Source of the DNA: Acidimicrobiia bacterium
GTDB lineage: Bacteria; Actinomycetota; Acidimicrobiia; Acidimicrobiales; Aldehydirespiratoraceae
Length of the DNA stretch: 64,000 nucleotides
Assembly: GCA_022820805.1 (NCBI GenBank)
Contig: JAJEEV010000027.1
Coordinates: forward strand, 1 to 64,000
Reading direction: 5' to 3'
A model generated the notes under the pieces. That model did no database searches and was not told the origin of the DNA. It saw nothing but the letters and a program-made list of their open reading frames with translations. Each line of letters begins with the position of its first letter. Positions within the stretch are counted from its first letter, which is position 1. The position numbers and the translations under genes are program-made. Shown piece after piece: positions 16,927 to 23,814 of this stretch.

Positions 16927-17964
16927 ATGCTGGTGGAGCGGGTCGAGGCGAAGTGGATCGACGCCTTCGCGGAGACGTTCCGGCTCTGCGGGGTGAGCGA
17001 GGGCGAGACCGCGGCAGTGCTCTCGGAGTCCCAGAGCCGTCCGGTGATCGTGCAGCTGGCCGATTTGGCCCTGCAGCGCCTCGGGGCGCGGGTGTTCCAC
17101 CTGAGCGTGCCCACTCCGGTGCAGCGGGCACCGGTCCCGGTGCGTTCCACCGGCGCGTCCGACGCCATCGGCGGGCTCGAGCCGGTGGTGGCCGCGCTGG
17201 CGGCCGCTTCGTTCGTGGCCGACTGCACGGTGGAGGGTCTGCTTCACGCCCCCGAGCTGGGCGCCATCCTGTCCGGCGGCGCCCGGATCCTCATGGTCTC
17301 CAATGAGCATCCCGAAATCCTCGAGCGGCTGGTTCCCGACCCGGCCCTGAAGCCCCGGGTGGACGAGGGTGCGGCCCTGCTGGCCCAGGCGGCACAGATG
17401 CGAGTGACCTCCGCCGCGGGCACCGACCTGACCGTGGACGTGTCCCAGGCGCCGGCTGCGTCCAGTTGGGGCTGCACCAACGGGCCCGGCACCGTCGCCC
17501 ACTGGCCCGGCGGGCTGTGCCTGTGCTTCCCGCCGGCGGGCACCGTCAACGGCACCCTGGTGCTCGACACCGGCGACGTGAACCTCACGTTCAAGCGCTA
17601 CCTGGAGTCGCCGGTGAGGCTCCGGATCGTCGACGACTACGTGACCGGAATCTCCGGCGACGGGCTCGACGCCGAGCTCATGTCCAGCTACATGGAGGCC
17701 TGGGACGACCCGGAGGCCTACGCGGTGTCCCATGTGGGCTGGGGAATGAACCCCGCGGCCCGCTGGGACGCGCTCACCATGTACGACCGCACCCAGTTCA
17801 ACGGCACCGAGCTGCGGGCCTTCGCCGGCAACTTCCTGTACTCGACCGGCGCCAACGAGACCGCCGGGCGCCACACCCTGGGCCACTTCGACCTGCCCAT
17901 ACGCAACTGCACCATCACCCTCGACGGCACGACCGTGGTGTCGGCCGGCACCGTCGTCTTCTAG
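16927..17964 (+). CDS. M29-fold protein, NicX-like (2,5-dihydroxypyridine dioxygenase relative)
   Basis: 345 aa, start 9 bp after a GGAGG box. It resembles the family joining M29 aminopeptidases and the Fe(II) dioxygenase NicX: metal-binding parts include HVGWGMNPAARW, GNFLYSTGANE and a C-terminal HxD in GRHTLGHFDLP. NicX opens the ring of 2,5-dihydroxypyridine in nicotinate breakdown, but no other nic genes are visible here. A plain metallopeptidase or another ring-opening enzyme are alternatives. It lies mid-run in the 14.7-20.4 kb group with a 31-bp gap after the ureohydrolase. Confidence 0.7.
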   Translation: MLVERVEAKWIDAFAETFRLCGVSEGETAAVLSESQSRPVIVQLADLALQRLGARVFHLSVPTPVQRAPVPVRSTGASDAIGGLEPVVAALAAASFVADCTVEGLLHAPELGAILSGGARILMVSNEHPEILERLVPDPALKPRVDEGAALLAQAAQMRVTSAAGTDLTVDVSQAPAASSWGCTNGPGTVAHWPGGLCLCFPPAGTVNGTLVLDTGDVNLTFKRYLESPVRLRIVDDYVTGISGDGLDAELMSSYMEAWDDPEAYAVSHVGWGMNPAARWDALTMYDRTQFNGTELRAFAGNFLYSTGANETAGRHTLGHFDLPIRNCTITLDGTTVVSAGTVVF

Positions 17965-18054
17965 GCGGGACCGTTCCGGCCGCATGCGCCCGCTGCCCAC
18001 TCCTAGGCTGAGCCGACTTTCTCCGCCCGTCCCCTACCCCAGGAGCCGCGCCCG

Positions 18055-19272
18055 ATGAGCCACCACGCCCTCCTCCATCCGTTCGCCTCGCCGGCCAAGC
18101 CCGAGTCGGACATGATCAACATCGTGCGGGCCGAGGGCTCCACGCTCTACGACGACGACGGCAAGTCGTACATCGACGGGCTGGCCAGCCTCTGGTACTG
18201 CCAGATCGGCCACGGCCGCGCCGAGATGGCCGACGCGGTCGCCGCCCAGATGCGCGACCTCGCCTGCTACAACACGTTCGACCCGTTCACCAACCCGCCC
18301 GCGGCCCGGGCGGCCGAGATGATCGCCGAGCGCTCGCCGCTCCCCGACGGTCGGGTGTTCCTGGGCTGCTCCGGGTCCGAGGCCGTCGACACCGCGCTCA
18401 AGCTCGCCCGACTCCACGCCCAGCGCACCAGCGGAGCCGACCGGCAGGTGGTGATCACCCGCACCAACGGCTACCACGGCACCAACTTCGGGGGGACGTC
18501 CGCCCAGGGCATCGCCCTCAACCGGGAGGGCTGGGGGGACCTGGTCCCCCACTTCGTGGAGGTGCCCCACGACGACATCGAGGCCATGTCCACCGCGTTC
18601 GCCCAGCACGGCGAGAGGGTGGCCGCGGTGATCACCGAGCCGGTCCAGGGCGCAGGCGGGGTCTTCCCCCCGCCCGAGGGCTACCTGGCCGGCGTGCGCC
18701 GCCTCTGCGACCAGCACGGCGCCCTGCTGATCCTCGACGAGGTGATCTGCGGGTTCGGCCGCACCGGGGAGTGGTTCGGGGCCCAGACCTTCGGGGTGAT
18801 GCCCGACATGATGACGTTCGCCAAGGGTGTGACCTCGGGCTACCTGCCGCTCAGCGGCGTGATCGTGAGCCGGCAGGTGTGCGAGAACCTCGAGGAGCCC
18901 GGCTTCCTGCTGCGCACCGGCTACACCTACTCGGGCCATCCCACCGTGGCCGCGGCCGCGGTCAGGAACATGGAGATCCTCACCGACGAGGGCCTCGTCG
19001 AGCGGGCCCACCATGTCGGTCGCAAGCTGGTCGAGGGTCTGGAGGCGTTGGCCGCCGACGGGCTGATCGCGTCGCACCGCGGCACCGGCGCGGTGCAGGC
19101 CGCGGTGCTCGACCGGCCGTCGATGGACGTGCGCAACGACATGCTGCGGCGGGGCGTGATCGTGCGCCCGATCAACGAGGCGCTGGCCATGTGCCCGCCC
19201 CTGGTGATCACCGACGACGAGATCGGCCGCATCATCGACACGATGGCCGAGTCCCTGCGCGCCGTCGCCTGA
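18055..19272 (+). CDS. Class III (omega) aminotransferase
   Basis: 405 aa fold-type I PLP enzyme. VFLGCSGSEAVDTALKLAR, the LILDEVICGFGRTGEWFG block with the PLP-binding Asp, and MTFAKGVTSGYLPL with the Schiff-base Lys are all intact. Uses omega-amino compounds such as beta-alanine, GABA, taurine or putrescine-like amines with pyruvate or 2-oxoglutarate. It fits with the nearby ureohydrolase, whose product would be an amine or amino acid. 90 bp follow the NicX-like gene; the next start is 29 bp downstream. Confidence 0.9.
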   Translation: MSHHALLHPFASPAKPESDMINIVRAEGSTLYDDDGKSYIDGLASLWYCQIGHGRAEMADAVAAQMRDLACYNTFDPFTNPPAARAAEMIAERSPLPDGRVFLGCSGSEAVDTALKLARLHAQRTSGADRQVVITRTNGYHGTNFGGTSAQGIALNREGWGDLVPHFVEVPHDDIEAMSTAFAQHGERVAAVITEPVQGAGGVFPPPEGYLAGVRRLCDQHGALLILDEVICGFGRTGEWFGAQTFGVMPDMMTFAKGVTSGYLPLSGVIVSRQVCENLEEPGFLLRTGYTYSGHPTVAAAAVRNMEILTDEGLVERAHHVGRKLVEGLEALAADGLIASHRGTGAVQAAVLDRPSMDVRNDMLRRGVIVRPINEALAMCPPLVITDDEIGRIIDTMAESLRAVA

Positions 19273-19301
19273 GCCCGGACCCGGCAGACGGACCAGAGCC
19301 G

Positions 19302-20435
19302 ATGGGATCGGAGCTGCTGGAGCGGGCCCGCGAGCTGCGCTCGACGATCGATGCATCCGGCGCCGAGGCCGCGGCTGCTGGCGACACCGCGCTGCCGCAG
19401 GCGATGGTGGACGCCTGCTTCGAGGCGGGCCTGTACGCCACCCTGTCGCCGCGGGCCGTGGGCGGCGCCGAACTGCCCATCGACGAGTGCCTCGACGTGT
19501 TCGCAGAAGTGGCCTACGCCGACGGCTCGGCCGGCTGGGCGCTCATGGCCGGCGCCACCGCCGCCTGCTTCTTCGGCGCCTACTGCACCGACAGCTTCAC
19601 CGACGAGATGTTCGCCGGCGGCGTGGTGCCGGTGGTGGCCGGCCAGTTCGCGCCGAACGGAACGGCGGTCCCCGACGGCGACGGGTTCCGGCTGACCGGC
19701 GCCTACAGCTTCGGCTCGGGCCTCGCCCACGCCGACTGGGTGGGCGGGGGCGCCTTCACCGCCCCGCCGGAGGGTGAGCAGGCCGAGTTCCGCCTGATGG
19801 TGGTGCCCCGCTCCGACGCGGAGGTGCTCGGCAACTGGGACGTGCTGGGGCTGCGGGCCACCGCCTCCTACGACTACCGCATCGACGCCCACGTGCCGGC
19901 CCACGCCACCTTCGAGTTCTTCTCCCCCACCCGGCACCGGGGCGGCCCCATCTACGACCTCGGGGTGATCATCCTCACCGAGATCGGCCACATGGGCTGG
20001 ACCATCGGGGTCGTGCGCCGGGCCATCGACGAGGCGGTGGCCATCGCCAGGGGACGGGCCCGCATGGCCGCCCCGTCGGTGATCGCGGAGGACCCCCGCT
20101 TCCGCCACGAGTTCGCCATGGCCGTGTCGCGCTTCCAGGCCGCGGAGACCTGGTGCCGCCAGGCGTTCAGCCGGGCCGAGCAGGCGGCCGAGGCCGGCTC
20201 GGGCCGCGACCCCGTGCTGGCCACCCACGTCAAGCAGTCGGCCACCCTGCTCACCCAGGAGGGCATGGCCCTGATCCGCAGCCTCTACGAGTGGTGCGGC
20301 ACCGAGGCCCTGCGCGACGGTCCCCTGCAACGCTGCTTCCGCGACATCCACGCCGGCAGCCAGCATGTCCTCGTAGGCGACCGCAACCCCCAGGAGTACG
20401 CCGACCTCCTCCTATCCGACCCGCCATCGGACTAA
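19302..20435 (+). CDS. Flavin-dependent monooxygenase of the acyl-CoA dehydrogenase fold
   Basis: 377 aa. The ACAD-like fold with a C-terminal Acyl-CoA_dh_2-type domain is read from YADGSAGWALMAG, VVAGQFAPNGTAVPDGDGF, WDVLGLRATASYDY and the terminal RDIHAGSQHVLVGD. This last motif is shared with HsaA, DszC and NcnH-type group D flavoprotein monooxygenases. These hydroxylate aromatic or sulfur substrates with reduced FMN/FAD from a partner reductase, which is not seen nearby. True acyl-CoA dehydrogenase activity is less likely because no catalytic Glu region is evident. Confidence 0.82.
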   Translation: MGSELLERARELRSTIDASGAEAAAAGDTALPQAMVDACFEAGLYATLSPRAVGGAELPIDECLDVFAEVAYADGSAGWALMAGATAACFFGAYCTDSFTDEMFAGGVVPVVAGQFAPNGTAVPDGDGFRLTGAYSFGSGLAHADWVGGGAFTAPPEGEQAEFRLMVVPRSDAEVLGNWDVLGLRATASYDYRIDAHVPAHATFEFFSPTRHRGGPIYDLGVIILTEIGHMGWTIGVVRRAIDEAVAIARGRARMAAPSVIAEDPRFRHEFAMAVSRFQAAETWCRQAFSRAEQAAEAGSGRDPVLATHVKQSATLLTQEGMALIRSLYEWCGTEALRDGPLQRCFRDIHAGSQHVLVGDRNPQEYADLLLSDPPSD

Positions 20436-20451
20436 TTGTCAATATTTTCAA

Positions 20452-20470
20452 GTATATTTCAAAAATATAC
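20452..20470. promoter_or_regulatory. Perfect palindrome in AT-rich hicAB promoter
   Basis: GTATATTT-CAA-AAATATAC is a perfect 8-bp inverted repeat in an AT-rich island (about 20436-20500) that contrasts with the high-GC surroundings. A TATGCT -10 candidate lies at 20494-20499, just before hicA. HicB antitoxins autoregulate by binding such palindromes, so this is the likely operator. Confidence 0.65.
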
Positions 20471-20534
20471 AATCTAAAGTCTTATTCTTGGTGTATGCTC
20501 GGCGCACCTTTGCCGGATGCGCCGAGGAGTCGAC

Positions 20535-20738
20535 ATGCCGAAAGTGGGGGACGCGATCCGGGTGGTCGAGGCCGACGGCTGGTGCCTGGTGCGGACGCGT
20601 GGCAGTCACCGTCACTTCAACCATCCTCACAAACCCGGACTCGTTACGATTGCGGGGAAGACAAGCAAGGACCTCGCGCCCGGCACGTGGGCCAGCATCC
20701 TCCGGCAGGCGGGGCTCGACGCAGGAGATCTCCAGTGA
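20535..20738 (+). CDS. hicA: HicA-type mRNA interferase toxin
   Basis: 67 aa from ATG 20535 with GCCGAGGAG upstream; the frame is also open from ATG 20517. The dsRBD-like HicA fold is clear: DGWCLVRTRGSHRHFNHP contains the catalytic His, followed by KPGLVTIAGKTSKDLAPGT and ILRQAGL. Cleaves mRNA to arrest growth when freed from HicB. The HicB gene starts 4 bp inside its end (GTGA overlap). Confidence 0.93.
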   Translation: MPKVGDAIRVVEADGWCLVRTRGSHRHFNHPHKPGLVTIAGKTSKDLAPGTWASILRQAGLDAGDLQ

Positions 20739-20941
20739 CCTACACGGCGATTATCGAGAAGACGGGCGACGGCTACTCGGCGTACGTCCCGGACCTTCCC
20801 GGCTGTGTCGCTGCGGCTGACACGCGCAGGGAGACCGAGGCCCTTATCCAGGAGGCAGTCACGCTCCATCTCGACATGCTGCGCGCCAACGGCGACCCTA
20901 TTCCGGAGCCGCTAACCACAGCCAGGTCGGTGCCGGTGTAG
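20735..20941 (+). CDS. hicB: HicB-type antitoxin
   Basis: 68 aa, GTG start overlapping hicA's stop. TYTAIIEKTGDGYSAYVPDL and PGCVAAADTRRETEALIQEA match the partially RNase H-like HicB core. It is short and lacks an obvious C-terminal helix-turn-helix or ribbon-helix-helix, so DNA binding may use the bare form or be weak. Neutralises HicA. Confidence 0.92.
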   Translation: MTYTAIIEKTGDGYSAYVPDLPGCVAAADTRRETEALIQEAVTLHLDMLRANGDPIPEPLTTARSVPV

Positions 20942-20963
20942 GGGCTCCCGTCACTACTAGGAG

Positions 20964-21617
20964 CTAGTGCTTCTTGCCCTTCATGAGGGCTATGTCCTGG
21001 GGTGGGACGCCGGTGATCCAGATGCCCTCGAGGCGTTCGACGTAGCGCACGAAGCGGTACTTGTCCTCGATGCCGTCGGTGCGGCGGGGCCTCACATGGG
21101 AGTGGCCGGGAAGGGTGCGCACGTTGACGAAGCTGCACACGTTGCGGGAGAAGGCCAGGTCGATCTCGGCGTCGAGCTCGTCCTCGGCGGTGACGTCCAC
21201 CGTGTAGGGGACGCCGCAGCCCGCGGCGATGGCGGCCAGGTCGACCTGCCCCGCGGTGGCGGTAGGCCGGCGGCCCTGGCTGCTCCACCCGATCGACTCG
21301 TACACGCCGTTGTCCACCACGAACACCACCAGGTTGCCGGGCTGCTGCTCTCCCATGGCAACCAGCTGGCCCAGCTCCATCAGCACCGAGCCGTCGCCGT
21401 CGAGGCAAACGATCCTGCGGTGCGGCAGGGCCAGCGCCAGACCGAGGGCCAGGCCGATCACGTCGCCCATCTGGCCGAGGTGGGCGCTGCGGTGGTGCTC
21501 CTCGGTGTGGTGGGCCCACTCGAACGACACCGCGCCGATGTAGGTGGACATCACCAGGGCGTCCTCCGGGATGCGGCCCGCCAGCCGTCCGAGCCATTCG
21601 TAGCGGTCCAGGGCCAC
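20964..21617 (-). CDS. TPP-dependent decarboxylase, beta subunit (sulfopyruvate decarboxylase-like)
   Basis: 217 aa. The C-terminal TPP-binding domain of ComE/phosphonopyruvate-decarboxylase type is shown by GDGSVLMELGQLVAMGE ending at NLVVFVVDNGVYES, the GDG-x(n)-N thiamine-diphosphate motif. GQMGDVIGLALGLALALP precedes it. Pairs with the alpha subunit 3 bp upstream to decarboxylate a 2-oxo acid to an aldehyde. Sulfopyruvate or phosphonopyruvate are the known substrates of close relatives. The terminal gene of a five-gene operon headed by a molybdoenzyme. Confidence 0.85.
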   Translation of the reverse strand: MALDRYEWLGRLAGRIPEDALVMSTYIGAVSFEWAHHTEEHHRSAHLGQMGDVIGLALGLALALPHRRIVCLDGDGSVLMELGQLVAMGEQQPGNLVVFVVDNGVYESIGWSSQGRRPTATAGQVDLAAIAAGCGVPYTVDVTAEDELDAEIDLAFSRNVCSFVNVRTLPGHSHVRPRRTDGIEDKYRFVRYVERLEGIWITGVPPQDIALMKGKKH

Positions 21618-21620
21618 GCC

Positions 21621-22127
21621 TCAGTCCTCCCAGACGCAGTCGCCGGAGACCAGCACGGCCGCGGGATGCAGCTGGGCCTCGGCAATCCGCTTGGCCCGCA
21701 CGATCGACTTGGCCAGGTCCTCGACGTGGCGGACGATCAGGTACTTGACCCTCAGCGCCTGCAACAGCGGCTCGGCCACGATCCCGTGGGGGATGCCCCA
21801 GTGCTCGGTCTCGCCCACGTCGCCCCGGTACGAGCACAGCAACGTCACCGGCACGCCGGTTCCCAGCGAGATGCGGGCGATGTACTCCGAGGCCACCCTG
21901 ATCCCGCTGTTCTCCATGATCAGCGCGGGCTTCTTGCCGCCGAGCCAGGCCCCGGCGCAGATCGAGAACCCGACGCCCTCGTTGCACACCGGCACGTAGC
22001 GGATGTCATCGTCGAACTCGACCCGTTCGTGCAGGGGGCGCTGCCAGCCGTCGGGCAGGCCCGACACGAAGTCGATGCCCGCGGCCCGCAGTCCGTCGTG
22101 GGCCGCGTCCAGCGCGGCCGCGGTCAT
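21621..22127 (-). CDS. TPP-dependent decarboxylase, alpha subunit (ComD-like)
   Basis: 168 aa from ATG 22127, 11 bp after the nrfD stop. The PYR-type TPP domain shows VCNEGVGFSICAGAWLGG with the activating Glu, then KPALIMENSGIRVASEYIAR, characteristic of sulfopyruvate decarboxylase alpha. The active enzyme needs the beta subunit. Placement directly behind a membrane molybdo-oxidoreductase suggests the aldehyde or acid it makes or consumes is linked to that enzyme (inference). Confidence 0.85.
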   Translation of the reverse strand: MTAAALDAAHDGLRAAGIDFVSGLPDGWQRPLHERVEFDDDIRYVPVCNEGVGFSICAGAWLGGKKPALIMENSGIRVASEYIARISLGTGVPVTLLCSYRGDVGETEHWGIPHGIVAEPLLQALRVKYLIVRHVEDLAKSIVRAKRIAEAQLHPAAVLVSGDCVWED

Positions 22128-22138
22128 GGCCACCGCGT

Positions 22139-23152
22139 TCAGCCTCCGGCGGTGGGGCCGGCGGACCTCGGGCCCCGCACCGACGGGATGTGAACCGGCG
22201 GGTAGATCCCGACCCGCAGCGTCATCAGCCGCAGCAGGAAGCCGCCCACCACCAGCAGCAAGCAGCAGATCACGGCCAGGGCATCCCGAGCGCCGGCGGC
22301 GCCGGCCCCGGCGAAGGCCAGGACCGCAGGGACCGCCGTGCCCGCGGCGCACACGACCCACACGAAGACGAAGCGGTGCTGGCCCCGCAGCAGCCGCTCC
22401 AGACTCTGGGCCTTGCCGGGAGCGTCGGTGCGGGTCAGCAGGTGCACGACCACCGTCACCGCCAGGGCTGCGGTCAGCACGCCCAGCAGCACCATCTGGC
22501 CCGTACTCACCGGCTCGCCCGCGATCACCTCGATGAGCATCACCACGGCCACCGACATCGCGGCCGACGACAGCAGGAACTGCAGCGGCACCGCCGGCGA
22601 GTTCCAGTACGGGATGGCCCGGGGCCGGGCCAGGACAGCACCCGCGTAGGTCATCACCACCACCGCGGCCACCCCGGCCACGATCTCGAGCGCGAGGCCG
22701 CCGCCGTCACCGCCGTGGGGATCCCATCCGAGGCCCGAGAACGGCTCGGACCCGCCCAGACTCAACGCGGGCAGCACCAGCAGGCCGGCCACCACCAGGA
22801 AGATCAGGTCGGACCACGCCCCCCAGCTGATCCAACTGGTGCGCACGTTGACGAACGCCCTCCAGGCCTGCAGGGGCCGGCCCAGGTCGGCGACCAGGAT
22901 CGCCCCGCCGACCGCGATGGCCACGAAGCTGACCACATCGACGTTCGGGATTCCCAGCAGGGAGCCCAAGCCCTCCGTGAGGTTCAGGATCCGCCCGACC
23001 AGGAACACTCCCCCACCGAGGCCCATGAGCGTGAACCAGATGGCGTGGTTGATGTCCCACACCCGCTGGGTGCGGGCCGCCAGGTCGAACTGGTCCATGA
23101 ACACGTTCTGGGGGGCGGACCCTCCCCCGGACTGCATGCTGATCGCGGTCAT
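22139..23152 (-). CDS. NrfD/PsrC-like membrane anchor
   Basis: 337 aa from ATG 23152, which overlaps the Fe-S gene's stop (ATGA). About eight to nine hydrophobic helices are visible, starting NHAIWFTLMGLGGGVFLVG. The helical bundle binds quinone and passes electrons between the quinone pool and the cytoplasm-exposed or exterior Fe-S subunit. Third gene of the operon. Confidence 0.88.
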   Translation of the reverse strand: MTAISMQSGGGSAPQNVFMDQFDLAARTQRVWDINHAIWFTLMGLGGGVFLVGRILNLTEGLGSLLGIPNVDVVSFVAIAVGGAILVADLGRPLQAWRAFVNVRTSWISWGAWSDLIFLVVAGLLVLPALSLGGSEPFSGLGWDPHGGDGGGLALEIVAGVAAVVVMTYAGAVLARPRAIPYWNSPAVPLQFLLSSAAMSVAVVMLIEVIAGEPVSTGQMVLLGVLTAALAVTVVVHLLTRTDAPGKAQSLERLLRGQHRFVFVWVVCAAGTAVPAVLAFAGAGAAGARDALAVICCLLLVVGGFLLRLMTLRVGIYPPVHIPSVRGPRSAGPTAGG

Positions 23153-23814
23153 GGCAGCCCCACGTACTGGGTGCTCGGCAGGGTCTTCGCGTCGGGCCTG
23201 AGCACCTCTGGAGGGCCGTGCCCGGCCAGGTACTGGCTCACGTTGCTGTCGGGGTCGTCGAGATCGCCGAAGATCCGGCATTCCGCCGGGCAGGTCACCA
23301 CGCACGCCGGCGTGGCCAACGGATGAACCCCGACCTCCAGGCCGTTCTCCAGGCCGAAGTCGATCTTGTGGGCGCAGTAGGTGCACTTCGACACCGCGCC
23401 CCGCACATGCCGCTGATGGGCGTAGCGTTCCGGCACGCTCTCGGCGGACTCGGCGGGCGCCCCCTCCACCGCTACCGTGCCCCGGTCCTCGAAGAAGTGC
23501 AGCGCCCCGTAGGGGCAGGCCGTCATGCAGGCCCGCGAGCCGATGCAGACCTCCTCGTCGGCCATCACGATGCCGTCGTCGCGGCGCGTGAGGGCGCCCG
23601 AGGGGCAGGCGGTCACGCACGGGGCGTCCTCGCAGTGGTTGCACAGCACCGGCAGGTAGTTGAGGGTGGCGTCGGGGAACTCGCCGACCTCCCATTCCAC
23701 CACCGGCGCGTACCAGGCATCGAGCGGCGACTGGTTCTCGGTCTTGCAGGCCACGGTGCAGGCCTGGCAGCCGACGCAGCGGGCCGCGTCGATCACCATG
23801 CCCCACCGGGTCAT
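23149..23814 (-). CDS. Four-cluster ferredoxin-like subunit (NrfC/PhsB type)
   Basis: 221 aa, start overlapping the molybdoenzyme's stop. Cys groups: CVGCQACTVAC, CNHCEDAPCVTACP, CIGSRACMTACP and CTYC...CVVTCPAECRIFGD. In the third group the usual CxxC is CxxS: codon TCG (Ser) replaces an expected Cys, so one [4Fe-4S] site lacks a standard ligand. The subunit wires the Mo site to NrfD. The substitution may tune a cluster's potential, leave a 3Fe cluster, or be a sequencing error. Confidence 0.88.
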   Translation of the reverse strand: MTRWGMVIDAARCVGCQACTVACKTENQSPLDAWYAPVVEWEVGEFPDATLNYLPVLCNHCEDAPCVTACPSGALTRRDDGIVMADEEVCIGSRACMTACPYGALHFFEDRGTVAVEGAPAESAESVPERYAHQRHVRGAVSKCTYCAHKIDFGLENGLEVGVHPLATPACVVTCPAECRIFGDLDDPDSNVSQYLAGHGPPEVLRPDAKTLPSTQYVGLP

